Assembly: GCF_017591435.1 (NCBI RefSeq)
Contig: NC_059289.1
Location: forward strand, 19,859,344-19,923,343
Direction: 5' to 3'
Origin: Portunus trituberculatus
Taxonomy: Eukaryota; Arthropoda; Malacostraca; Decapoda; Portunidae
DNA length: 64,000 bases
This document shows, one piece after another, positions 37,535 to 48,608 of the stretch. Both the position numbers and the translations under genes were made by a program. How positions within the stretch are numbered: the stretch's first letter is position 1; each line of letters begins with the position of its first letter. The notes beneath the pieces are model-generated. The model was not told where the DNA came from. It did no database searches and worked only from the letters and a program-made list of their open reading frames with translations.

Positions 37535-39716
37535 CAGGCAACCCCTGATTAACGAACGTTCACACAACGAAATTTCATTACAACGAACATTTGCTTTTAC
37601 TACCATCTGCTCATATAACAAACACCAAACTCGCTCTAACGAAATTTTATCCAGGTAACTTTTTCCAAGTTTGAAAGTCCCGCTGTATCATGCAAGCCAA
37701 CAAGCTTTTGAATACACCAGCGCCTCTTGTGGACAAAACATGCACCACTCACTCTCCTACCCTTCCCCACTTTTAGTTAAAAACAATAACAGCGTCAGCA
37801 GCAGCTCATCTTCCCTCGCTCAACATGCCACAATGTTGCCTAGCATTGCTAAGAAGACCAGGAAGTCTCTTACTTTCAAAGTGAAGCTGGATATTATTCA
37901 CAGACACGAGAGAGGCGAGAAAACTGATTGCATTGCTTGCCACCATGGCTTGTCTCCATCTATTGTCTCTACTATTTTTCAAGTCAGCAGACTCTATTAA
38001 GAAGGCTGGTGAGACCATATATCTTCCTTGCAAGCTAAAAGAACCACTCGAACTCATGACTCTGCAATAGATGGAAATGTGATACATAAGTTTTGTATGT
38101 GGTACAATGATGCTCCCTATGTTTACATTCCACAGGTTGCCAGCTAGCATATTTCCCGCTCCACTCTTCCTCCCTTCATAAATTTAAGATCATCAACATT
38201 ACAGTAAGTCCTCGTTATACGGTAGTTCTTTATCTCCGGTAAATTCACAGTTACAGTATTTGGGAATTACTACCTTCGATTTGATATACGGTAAGAAAAA
38301 TTCACAGATACTGTACCCACTCATGTCATCCGAGAGGGCCCAGCGCGGGGGAGCAGGGTGATGACGTCATCCACACCACACCTCCCTGCCACTCACAGTA
38401 CTAATTTTAACTTGACCACCCTTGGAACCTCTTATCTCTTCTCCTACCCCCTTTTTTTTTTAACTGCATTACATATTACTTACATGCATTACTAATTAGA
38501 TGAATAAATGGAATATTAAAGGGTCTATTGTAAGCACTAATATATTCATAGTAATCATGGCAAACATTTAAAGCCTACTACCAGCGGCGAACCATGCAGC
38601 AACTGATAAAGGGCACAGATGGGCCTGGCAAGCCCAGTACAGTGAATGGTGATGATGATGATGTTCAAGATCTTTTGGAAAGCCATGCTTAATCTCTCTC
38701 AAATGATGAACTTATAGAGATAGACAAGGCATCACAGGAGGCAGAAAAAGAGGGAGACGAGGAAGAAGAACCTGTGCGTGACCTGGACATCAAAACTCTT
38801 ATAGAATGTTTCGGTGGTATCGAAAAAACTCTGAAAACTCTGAACTCTGAAGGAATGTGACCCAAATTCTGTCAGGAGTAGCAAAGTGGCTCATGACATA
38901 AAGAAAAGTATCAAGATTTGTAAAAAAATCTGTGATGAAAAAACAAGAAAAACTAAACAGTCCTCCATCTACTTGTTCTTCAAGCCAGTCAGACATGCCG
39001 TCCTTGTGCCGACCCTGCTACAGCTGGCCCTTACTCAATATTCTCTTTCTTCAAACCATTGAAATATGCGGACCCTGCTACAGCTGGCCCTTCTACATCT
39101 GTTTCCGACAGTGCAGAGGACGACATCTTATCCTCGTCTGCCCATTCAGCGGAAGATAAGTAAGGGCTGAAATCCCTACTGTCTCTTAGCCTCGGGAGGG
39201 ACATCATCTGATAGAATACATGGCGATTGAACAGTAAATAAAAAAAAGTTTTCTGTTTATTTCTTTTGTGCAGTACTTCACTTTTTTATATATATTTTTT
39301 TAATGATTATTTTCATGTATTTTTATATCTGTAGGGGTGACTTTTGACATGCTGGAACGCATTCTCTAATATTACATGTTATGATGGGTTCGGTATACGT
39401 TAAATTCAATATGCAGTAAGGTTTTCAGAAACGCATATGTACCGTATAACGAGGACTTACTGTATAAAGTTACTTACTTACATACATACATTAGTGTACA
39501 TTATAATGACGAATCAAACTGCTTAAATGTTTAACTTCATAATTTTTTACTTTCATTAAACCTTTTACTGTACTATGGTGCACTCTCACTTTGTTTACTC
39601 TCAATGAAAATTCAAGTCAGGGGTCAAACTTGTTGTAATTGGTTCGCTTAACTAAAATTCACGCAGCGAACAGTTTTTTTAAGAACATAACCCGTTCGTT
39701 AAGTTGGGGTTGCCTG
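37535..39716 (+). mobile_element. Tigger/pogo-like transposon (CAGGCAAC family) with a second Tigger nested in it
   Basis: Inverted ends CAGGCAACCCCTGATTAACG and CGTTAAGTTGGGGTTGCCTG with TA duplication. It retains the N-terminal helix-turn-helix of the transposase at 37832-38000 (SIAKKTRKSLTFKVKLDIIH, CIACHHGLSPSIVSTIFQ). It is interrupted at 38202-39462. Close relative of 16193-17254. Confidence 0.88.
38202..39462 (+). mobile_element. Nested Tigger-like element (CAGTAAGTCCTCGTTA family)
   Basis: A 1,261-bp element with long inverted ends (CAGTAAGTCCTCGTTATACG / CGTATAACGAGGACTTACTG) and TA duplication. At 38700-39160 degenerate frames read DELIEIDKASQEAEKEGDEE, EEPVRDLDIKTLIECFGGIE and, later, SAEDD, which resemble the acidic C-terminal tail of Tigger transposases. 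Without it the host element reads continuously, as in 16193-17254. Confidence 0.87.
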
Positions 39717-40164
39717 TACACATGCACATCTTCAAGCCATCCAAGCCTTTTCTATACACTGTGAGGTGAGTGTGTGTTTGCTTAGAGATATAGCAAGGGA
39801 TTACTATATATATTATTTATTATTGTTATTTGTTAGAAAATGACTTTAATTTTGGTTAAAATACCATGTTAGTTTATTTTTATATTGATATTTTTCAGGT
39901 GTGGAATGGATTAATTGGATTTCCATTATTTTAAATCGGAAAATTTGTTTCAAGATACAAGTATTTCAGGTTATGAGCTACATTATGGAACAAATTAAAC
40001 TCATAACCCTAGGCACACTGTACTTATCAAATATTGCTTTATGCAAATACATAGGTATGCATTGAAAGAGACTATTTCTTTAAATTGAATGTTATACTTC
40101 ATTACATATTACAAAGATATTTTTTCATGGGATTATTTATCCCGTTCTTCTACTTTTTGACCAG
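39717..40164. other. Intron before exon E, with a mariner/Tigger-like end
   Basis: The segment ending near 40022 (CTCATAACCCTAGGCACACT followed by GTA) looks like the right end of a further TA-targeted element whose left end was not found. Nothing else seen before the exon E acceptor. Confidence 0.45.
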
Positions 40165-40317
40165 GGGGCAGGATGGTGGAGACACCCCTTGATTGCACTG
40201 TGCTGGTGGCCACAGGTGTCAAGCGTACCTGCAAGTTACTTTCTGCTATTGGCATGGGGCGCCCAATTGTAAATCCTAACTGGTTGACCATGTCCAAGGC
40301 TGCTGGCAACTTTGTTG
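40165..40317 (+). CDS. MDC1: MDC1-like gene, exon E (core of BRCT repeat 1)
   Basis: A 153-nt exon (acceptor TTTTTGACCAG, donor GTTG|GTAAGG), phase 1 at both ends. It completes the BRCT GG motif and encodes GRMVETPLDCTVLVATGVKR, TCKLLSAIGMGRPIVNPNW and LTMSKAAGNFV. The W of NPNWL is the near-invariant BRCT tryptophan. The spacing and the phrase TxK-LxAIGxGxPIVxxxWL match MDC1 repeat 1 (human: [20 protein letters not shown]). An unrelated in-frame ATG at 40173 is internal, not a start. Confidence 0.95.
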
Positions 40318-40666
40318 GTAAGGAATTCACACTTTTGTTCTTGCATATTAGTAATAAGGGAGCATTACAATTCCATTAGCATATTTTTATTAAAATAATG
40401 CCACCTTCTTTGATTGTGGTAACTAGGCATTCTTTAGAGATGAATGTGAAATTATTTGTATTAGAATTTGCTTTAAGGATGCACCAGTTCAGTGTATATT
40501 TTCCTTACCCCTCTCCTTGAAACTTTCCTTTTCCTCTTTGTCTCTATTCTCTCTTTCATCCCATTTCTCAAAGCGAAAGAGTGAGAGAATTTGCACATGA
40601 GAATGCAAGAAGTTCATGCTAATATCAGTCCTGTCTTTATTTAAGATAAGAGACATCCCATCATGT
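40318..40666. other. Start of intron E-F, no gene seen
   Basis: Nothing recognisable. Confidence 0.6.
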
Positions 40667-41205
40667 TGGACCACAGTTACTAGTGGCATACCACGGGGTT
40701 CAGTGCTGGCACCAATTATGTTCTAAGTATGTATTAACGATATGCAAGAGGATATGAGTAGCTACATAAATTTGCTTGTGGATCATGCAAAACTTTTGAG
40801 AGTAGTAAGGAACATTGAAGACTGTACAGAATTACAGAAAGATATTAAACAACATCTGGAAGTAGAGCCAAGAGTGGAAATAAGAATTTGATACCAGGAA
40901 ATACCAGGTAACGGAAATGGGTAAAAGTAATAGAAGACCTACATGTTAATGCAAAATGGGAGAAGAGATTGTAATGAAAAAGGAGTAAAGAGAAATACCT
41001 GGGAGTGATTATACAAGAAACCTTGACTCCAGAAAGACACATAAATGGATTATTTGCTTCAACATACAGGATGCTAACTAACATCAGGAAGGCATTTCAC
41101 TACATGGACAAGAGTATGATGTAAAAGATCATAACCTATGATAAGACTTAGACTAGAATATGCAGCAGTGGTGTGGTCATCATACAAACAGAAAGACATC
41201 AAGAA
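40667..41205 (+). mobile_element. Non-LTR beta-related fragment (RT C-terminal part)
   Basis: Degenerate plus-strand RT piece: GVPQG-like sequence near 40690, DMQEDMSSYINLLVDHAKLL (motif C lost), then LRLEYAAVVWSS (41143). Truncated at 41205 by an inverted-repeat element. Confidence 0.75.
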
Positions 41206-41838
41206 AATACTTGGCGAATTAATTAGTCTGGCGAAACTACCGCCAAATGCAAATTTTGCCAAGCACGAGTTCTTTATACCATATAAATTGCCTAAAAAAT
41301 GCCTCAATCAGTCTTTGGTCATTGCCAAAGTCCTTCTTTTGACCCTAAAATACCATCTTTCGAGTTGAAATAAAATCTTTTGCCTTCACATATTAGAACA
41401 CATGTACAAAACAGACCAATCAACAAAAAATAAAGCTAATAGGACATGAAATAAAGACTGTAACTCATGTTTTTCCACCCGTTTCCCTCGCCCACTTTTG
41501 TCCTTGCCGCCACCACCATTGTCCTTACCCCGACCAGTACCACCTGTTGCACTGGTAGAGGCTATGTTGGCGGTAAATCGCCAGAATTCGTTCCGACACT
41601 AGCGGAACAGAGGGTAGCATAGACAAAATGGCTGAAGGGGTCTCTCACACTGCATTCTGATAGGTTTAGAGAGAGGTCTGATGTCACCGGGGAGCCGTGT
41701 GGTTCACCGTGCGGCCGCCAGGGGACCGCCAAGTTTGAATTCAAATTGCCAAGTGTGCACTCGGTGGTCTGTGGCCACTCTACCGCCAAAAGTGAATTTC
41801 ACCAAGCTAAGATTCGCCAAGTGCGGGAGCTTACTGTA
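41206..41838. mobile_element. Non-autonomous TIR DNA element (CTTGGCGAAT ends)
   Basis: The left part (CTTGGCGAATTAATTAGTC) and the right part (GATTCGCCAAGTG) are inverted relative to each other, with GGCGGTAGAG/TACCGCC subterminal repeats. The right end reads on to GGGAGCTTACTG followed by TA. The left tip appears to have lost about 14 bp. No coding. Confidence 0.7.
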
Positions 41839-41848
41839 GATGCCTTTT

Positions 41849-42235
41849 CCTCTGTCATGTTGTGGAGGAAGACTGACACTCTGTAGTAAGTAGTAACAGC
41901 AATGTACCTACACTTATACCGTAGTTTATTACTATAGAATATTTTATTGATACAAAAGCTAAAAACATGATACCTAAAATAATCTAGAATATTTAAAAAC
42001 AAAACTATATTTAATATTTTGTGCCTAAACTGCTGTTCAAAGGGAATGCTTATCACTAGAACTGAGCAGTCTGTCGTGATTGTTTCGTTACAAAACGATT
42101 ATCTTTTTAGCTTTTGTTTCAATAAAATATTCAATAGTAATAAATTACGGTATTTGATTTGTGTAGGTGCGTTGTTGTTCCTACTAACTACAGAGTGTCA
42201 ATCCTCTGCACAACATGGTGGAGGAAGAGGCCATC
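41849..42235. repeat. Foldback element, about 390 bp
   Basis: 41849-41965 and 42110-42235 are inverted copies (e.g. GACTGACACTCTGTAGT / ACTACAGAGTGTCAATC), separated by a spacer of about 145 bp. MITE-like; target duplication not resolved. Confidence 0.75.
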
Positions 42236-42455
42236 TTCGTGAACCAGGAGTCCTATCTGGCCTCCCTGAGTCCCGTGCCTATGAAATATTCACATCACCC
42301 TTGAACATATTCCTTTTGGGAGTATGTGCAGTCCCCATGAGTAGCAGGACTTTTTTTTTTTTTTAATGGCCTGGCCTATAGTACCTGTAGGTTTACTTGA
42401 AGAGTATGGGAAGCACTGTTCAGTTTTCACCCATTAGTGGCACAGGCAGTTTTAT

Positions 42456-42680
42456 TTATAGAGCCTCTGTTAAGGATTCCTTTTTTGCAGGCACTCTGCA
42501 ATGGATGCCAGCATCATGAAGGCGCTTTCTTATAGTGGTAACTGATGCATCAAGTTGGAGTCTCCGTTTTATCTCCACAGCATTTTTAAGAGCTTCTTTA
42601 CCATCTGCGAGCAGCACAATTTGTTGATCCTCCTCGGCAGTTATGACACGAGAGCGTGGTCGCTTTGCTGATAAAATCAA
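42456..42680 (-). pseudogene. Tc1-like transposase N-terminal fragment
   Basis: The minus-strand frame encodes RPRSRVITAEEDQQIVLLAD, KRRLQLDASVTTIRKRL and HDAGIHCRVPAKKESLT. This is the second helix-turn-helix of the paired domain of Tc1 transposases, followed by the RxPxKKP-like linker. No DDE domain or inverted repeats nearby. Confidence 0.75.
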
Positions 42681-42789
42681 ATGTCAATAAGAATACACAA
42701 TTTTTTTACTACATTTAAAAAAGATTATGTGTAATTCACCACGGTGTTCTGCTGGTCACCCAGCCAGCCTTCCCCATTATGGAGCGAGC

Positions 42790-43824
42790 TCAGAGCTCAC
42801 ATCCACCACTACCGCCAACACATCCACTACCACCACCACCCCGAACATCCACGACTGTCACTACCACTATCATCTCCACCACCATCCCCACAACCACCAC
42901 TACCGCTACCATTATCACCACCGTCCCACCACCACCACCACCACCACCACCACCACCACCACCACCACCACCACCACCACCACCACCATGACTACTACTA
43001 TCACCTCATCAACTACCACCACCACCACCATCACTTCATCCACCACCCCCACCACTACTACTATCATCTCATCAACCACCACCACTACTCGTACTAATAT
43101 CATCTCATCCATCACTACCACTACTACTATCACCTCATCCACTACCACCACCATCACCTCACCCACCACCCCCACCACAACTACTATCATCTCATCCACC
43201 ACCACCACTACTAATATCACCATCCACCACCACTACCACTACTACTATCACCTAATCCACCACCACCACTACCACCATCACCACATCCACTACCACCAGC
43301 ACCATCACCTCATCCACCAACACCACCACCACTACCACTACTACTATCACCTAATCCACCACCACCACTACCACCATCACCTCATCCACTACCACCAGCA
43401 CCATCACCTCATCCACCAACACCACCACCACCACCACCATTACTACTATAAGTATCACCTCATCCACCACCACCACTACTATCAACTCATCCACTGCCAC
43501 CACTACTATCAACTTATCCACCACCACCACTACTACCATCACCTCATCCACCACCACCACTGCTACCATCACCTCATCCACCACCACCACTACTACCATC
43601 ACCTCATCCACCACCACCACTACTACCATCACCCCATCCACCACCATCACTACCATCACCTTATTTACCACCACTACTACTATCACCTCATACACCACCT
43701 CCACCACCACTTCATTTACCACCACCACTACTACTATCACCTCCACCACCACCATCACATCATCTACCACCACCATCACCTTATCCACCACCACCACCAC
43801 CACCACCACCACTACTATCACCTC
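42790..43824. repeat. (CAC)n/(CAT)n-rich trinucleotide satellite, left part
   Basis: About 1 kb of CAC, ACT and ATC triplets with a higher-order CTCATCCACCACC period. Long frames on both strands (poly-Thr, poly-His, poly-Val) are composition artefacts. It originally joined 44739-45090. Confidence 0.95.
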
Positions 43825-44734
43825 TGTCACGTGCCAGATATATATTCAGAGCCCTTAGGTGGGCACGTAACATATTAAAGAACTGATGGATCGTATAGTG
43901 GTTTTGAAGTTAATAATTTCCCAGGTAAAGGTGAAGTTGAAAGGGGCAAAACACTTAAAGTACTTTACTTACAATAAATCTACATACAAACAAAACTTAG
44001 ATATCCCAAACCAGAACATGACACATTGAAACTTATACCAACAGCAAAGTGCTAACACATAACATAATGGGAGGCAGTGGCATAGTGGATAAGGTGGGGA
44101 GTGTGGGATCGGACAGACGTCCACGCGTAGGTTCGAATCTCACCACGTACAGCCTTAAAACACTTTGCCATTTGTCGAGTGGTTTAAAGTTACCTACATA
44201 TCACCATGATACCCAGGTTCTAGGTGGTTACACTCAAGATGAGCTTGGGCAGTGATATGGGCCCTTATATGGGTACCATTATAAATAAAATTGCCTGCGC
44301 CACTAATGGGCGGAAGCTGAACAGCGCTTCCCATACACTCTTCAAGTGTGCCTACAGGCACTATAGGCCTTACCGTAAAAAAAAATAATAATAAGTAAAC
44401 AACAAACCGTAATCAATAAAGAGCCACCACTGGAGAAAATATGATACCCGATGACAGAGTCTCGGCACTTAGAGGAGGAATGGAGAACAGGTGCGCCTGG
44501 TGATGTCTGAAGCCTCTCTCTCTCAGCCTGACAAAACCACCTCTAGAAGTAGACTTGGGTAGAGGGGTAGTAACTGGGTGGAGAAGGGGAAGTATACGTG
44601 GCTGTGGCTGACGTGGCTGATGACGTACGAGCTCCAGCGGCTTCACAGCTCTGAGCTGCGAAGCTCTGATCCTGGCAAGGAGTGGCGGTGGTGGCGATAG
44701 GTGCTTCGGTAGTCCAGGAGTCATAGGCGTGACA
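43825..44734. mobile_element. Probable solo LTR (Gypsy-like) inserted in the trinucleotide satellite
   Basis: It starts TGTCACGTGCC and ends GGCGTGACA, with 4-bp direct repeats CCTC at 43821-43824 and 44735-44738 in otherwise continuous satellite. Terminal TG...CA, inverted TGTCACG/CGTGACA and an AATAAA near 44415 fit an LTR. About 580 bp once the SINE is removed. No internal retrovirus-like coding is present. Confidence 0.7.
44070..44394 (+). mobile_element. tRNA-derived SINE, copy 1
   Basis: Box A-like GGCATAGTGGATAAGG and box B GGTTCGAATCTCACC at tRNA spacing. It is followed by a body of about 250 bp and an A-rich tail (TTACCGTAAAAAAAAA). Nearly identical to 58476-58818. Lies within the solo LTR. 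Confidence 0.92.
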
Positions 44735-44738
44735 CCTC

Positions 44739-45090
44739 ATCCACCACCACCACTACTACCATCACCTCATCCACCACCACTACCATCACCTCATCCACCA
44801 CCACCACAACCACCACTACTATTATCACCTCCACCACCACCACCACTATCACCTCATCTACCACCACCACTACTACCATCACATCATCCACCACCACTAC
44901 CATCACCTCATCCACCACCACCACCCTTTATTCACCACCACCCACCATCATGTCATCCACCACCACCACTATCACCTCATCCACCACCACTACCACCACC
45001 TTTACTATTATCACCTCATCCACCACCATCACCTCATCCACCCCCACCACTACTACTATCACCTCATCCACCACCATCACTACCTGCTCA
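44739..45090. repeat. (CAC)n-rich trinucleotide satellite, right part
   Basis: Same sequence type and period as 42790-43824. Confidence 0.95.
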
Positions 45091-45104
45091 TTCAAAAACC
45101 CAGT

Positions 45105-47552
45105 GTATTTACCTAGTTGTATTTACCTAGTTGTAGTTTTACAGGGCCTGGGCTTTATGCTCGTGTGGCCCCGTCTCCATATCTACACTTATCCAATTTT
45201 TCTTTAAAACTATGCACACTCGTTGCTGACACCACTTCTTCACTCAAACTGTTCCACGTCTCAACACATCTTTGTGGGAAACTATATTTTTTAACATCTC
45301 TCAGACATCTTCCCTTTCTCAGCTTTTTACTATGTGATCTTGTGCTTTGAATGTCATATTCTTCTCTCAAGATCAGTTTCTCATTATCCACTTGGTCCAT
45401 TCCATTGATCAATTTATAAACTTGTATCAGATCCCCTCTCTCCCTTCTCTGTTCCAGGGTTGGTAGATTCATAGCCTTGAGTCTCTCCTCATATGTCATC
45501 CCTTCAAATTCTAGAACCATTCTTCTAGCCATTTTTTGTAGTCTTCCCAATTTCCTTATGTGTTTCTTTTTATGAAGGGTCCACACTACTACTGCATATT
45601 CCAATCTGTGTCTTATTATAGTACTTATCAATTTCTTCATCATTTCATTGTCCATGTAGTGAAATGCTACTCCAGTATTCCTTAGCAAATTATATGTCTG
45701 AAAATTCTATCAATATGGCTTACTGGTTGATTGTTTTTTTCCATTGTCACTCCTAAGTCCTTTTCCTTTTTGACTTTCTCCAGTTCTACTCCATCTCCCA
45801 TCTTATAGATTCCCTCGGGTCGTCTTTCACTCTTTTCCATTTCCATGATATAGCTTTTGTCCACATTGAATTCCATTTCCCACTTTTACTCCATTACTAG
45901 ATCTTATTTAGGTCTTCCTGCAGTATTTCACAATCCTCTTTTTGCTTTATAACTCTGCACAGTTTCGTATCATCTGCAAACAGATTTATGTAGCTGTTCA
46001 CTCCTTCTGGCATGTCGTTAATATATATGAGGAAAAGTATTGGTGCCAATACTGACCCCTGTGGCACTCTGCTTTCTACTGCTCTCCACTTGGACTTCAT
46101 ATCTTTAACTACCGTCCTTATTTCTCTCCCCCTCAAATAATTTTCCATCCATCTCAATGTGCTTCCTTTTAAGCCACCCTTCTCCTCTAACTTCCACAGT
46201 AATCTTGCATGTGGCACTTTGTCAAACGCCTTTTTTAAATCCAAATAAATACAGTCAACCCATCCCTCTCTCTTGTACTCTTATCAACTATTCTAGAATA
46301 GAAACTCAATAAATTAGTTACACACGACCGTCTTTTCTAAAACCAAATTGGCTATTTGATATTAATTTGTTGTCTTCAAGGAACTCGATCCATTGTTTCT
46401 TTATTATTCTTTCACACATCTTGCATATTACACTAGTTAGTGATACTGGTCTGTAATTTAAAGGTTCTTCCTTCCTTCCGCTCTTATATATGGGAACCAC
46501 CTCAGCTCTTTTCCATTCTACTGGTACTGTTCCATTTTCTATTGAGCATTTTATGATGTTGTATATAGGACTTGCTAGTTCTTCCCTACATTCTTTCAGT
46601 ATTCTGCCTGAGACTTCATCCAGTCCCATTGCCTTCTCTTCATCCAGTTCCTTCATTAACTCTTTTATTTCAAGCTTGGTTACTTTAATCTCTTTCATAT
46701 AGATGGTCTCTCTATTACCCTGTGGCCTTTCAAATTTGGATTCCTTAGTAAAGACCTCCTGGAATTTATTATTTAATAGTTCTGCCATACTTTTGGGTCT
46801 TCCACCATCCCATTCTCTCCTTTTAACCTTTCTATTGTTTCTTTTTGCCTAATTTTTCCATTTATGAATCTGTAGAACAATTTTGGTTGCTCCTTACATT
46901 TTTCGACAATGTCCTTTTCATAGTTCTTTTCTCATCCTTCCTCACCTTAACATATTCATTTCGCTGCCTTGAAGTTTTCCTTATTTACTGGATTTCTATT
47001 TCTCCTCCACCTTTTCCATGCTCCATCTCTTTTCTCCTTTGCCCTAACACACCTTACATTAAACCAATCTTTCTTTCCTTCTTCTTTAGGTCTATATTTT
47101 GGGACATATTCCCTGACTCCTGTTTTGTATATTTCCAAAAATAAGTTATACTTCTCTTGCACTGTCTCTGAGTTTTCCATCTCCTCCCAGTTAACATATT
47201 TAAAGTAGTTCTTGAGATTCTCAATATCAGCCTTTCTGTAATTTAATCGGTCTCCTTTGTATGAATCGTCTCTATCTTCCTTTCCCTCTTCTATATCCAT
47301 TTCTAATATTACATGGTCACTCTTTCCCAATGGGCACTTATATCTTATATCATCGTTCATTTGTATACCCCTTGTAAAAACTAGGTCCAATCTCGTTGGC
47401 TCGTCGTTTCCTCTGAATCTTGTGTTTTCCTTTACTCTTTAGTCCATCATATTATCTGTCATTAGGTTCAGGAATCTTTCTCCCCCAGGCTTCTTCCCCC
47501 ATATCAGTTTCATAATTTTCCCAGTCCACTTCTTTACAGTTGAAATCTACTA
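45105..47552 (-). mobile_element. Non-LTR retrotransposon alpha, copy 5
   Basis: Its 3' end (TATTTACCTAGTTGTA, duplicated) is at 45105-45140. The minus strand covers the C-terminal domain, RT and the endonuclease C-terminal half (47390-46956, LDLVFTRGIQMNDD, GKSDHVILEMDIEEG). Very similar to copy 4. Its upstream part is cut at about 47552 by the DIRS element. Confidence 0.9.
45155..46788 (-). pseudogene. Reverse transcriptase and C-terminal domain of alpha copy 5
   Basis: Frames 46788-46318 (NYRPVSLTSVICKMCERI, FGFRKDGRV), 46244-45897 (DLKKAFDKVPHARLLWKLEE motif A, VPQGSVLAPILFLIYIND, NLFADDTKLCR motif C), 45876-45682 (MEFNVDKSYIMEME, KEKDLGVTME) and 45688-45155. The last is a 177-codon intact C-terminal region (RLEYAVVVWT, YSFPQRCVETWNSLSEEV). 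Three frame breaks; otherwise little decay. Confidence 0.9.
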
Positions 47553-48196
47553 ATATAGGATTTTTTTAGGTAAAATCCATTTTTATCTACATACTTACCC
47601 ATAATTATTAATTATTGCTCAAATCCCCCCAACCTCACAGCAAAGTTACATAATGTCCATTAGCTCGCAAGAGAACAACGAAAGAAAAGAACTTGAGTTC
47701 CCCTTTCCGTTCTCTAAAATAAGGTGCACGGACCGTTTTCTATAACCTTTCGGTACCAGTCAGCCTTCCCCCACAATTCATACGCTTCTACTCTAAAAAG
47801 GTCATAGAGGGGAGGGAGGGAGGGAACATGAATTATAATTAATAATTATGGGTAAGTATGTAGATGGAAATGGATTTTACTTAAAAAATCCTATTTGTTA
47901 CTACACATACTATTACCCATAATTATTAATTATTGCTTGAAAACTGATTCCCAAGTATAGGAGGGAGGATGACTATTCCTTTAACCAATCTGAAAAGATT
48001 CGAAAAACAAAAACAGAATCACACTTGTGCATACTTAAAATGAAGAGGTCAAGTCCTGGGAAGTGTAGCACTGGCATCTATGTCCAAGGGGAAGTAACAG
48101 GGAAAAGAAGCAGTCCATCCAACATCCCACCAGGAAGGTCAACTAACTCAAAGCCTCCCTTACTAAAGTACATAGAAATTATGTAGCCTGAACCCA

Positions 48197-48608
48197 ATCA
48201 ACCTGAGTCAATAACCCTGAGAGCCGACACAAAAGGGCCCAAAGAAAAGGTATCTAGATATCTATGAGTTATATCCCGTAGATAAAAAAGAAGCAAAATG
48301 TAGAACTACATTTCCAGGTCCCTGCTCGTAGGACGGTCGGAATACTCCTAATTTTCTTAAATAGGGCACTTGTAGCCACTGCCCTAACCTCATGTGCATT
48401 GATTTTCACCAAGCGCATGTCTTCCTCTGAAACATCCTGATGCGCGCGTTGGATAACCTGACATATCCAAAAAGAAATTGTGTGTGGATGTACCACCCGT
48501 CAAGATTCGGAAACTGCCACAAACAAGCGTGAGCACCTAGGACGACAGTCCCTGGTCCTCCGCGGGTACTCCTGGGCAGTCCAAACTGGGCATAAAAGCC
48601 AATCACTC
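48197..48608 (-). pseudogene. DIRS tyrosine recombinase, catalytic C-terminus
   Basis: Frame 48496-48269 holds DMRLVKINAHEVRAVATSAL, with the H-x-x-R box, and GTWKCSSTFCFF. The nucleophilic tyrosine follows (YLRDI-type motif) only after skipping one base in a T run near 48282, so this copy has a frameshift just before its active-site Tyr. Another break lies at about 48500-48610. Confidence 0.82.

Noticed and set aside
42790..45130. Long poly-Thr, poly-His, poly-Pro and poly-Val reading frames
   Set aside because: They are translations of the (CAC)n satellite in several frames on both strands, without splice or domain support.
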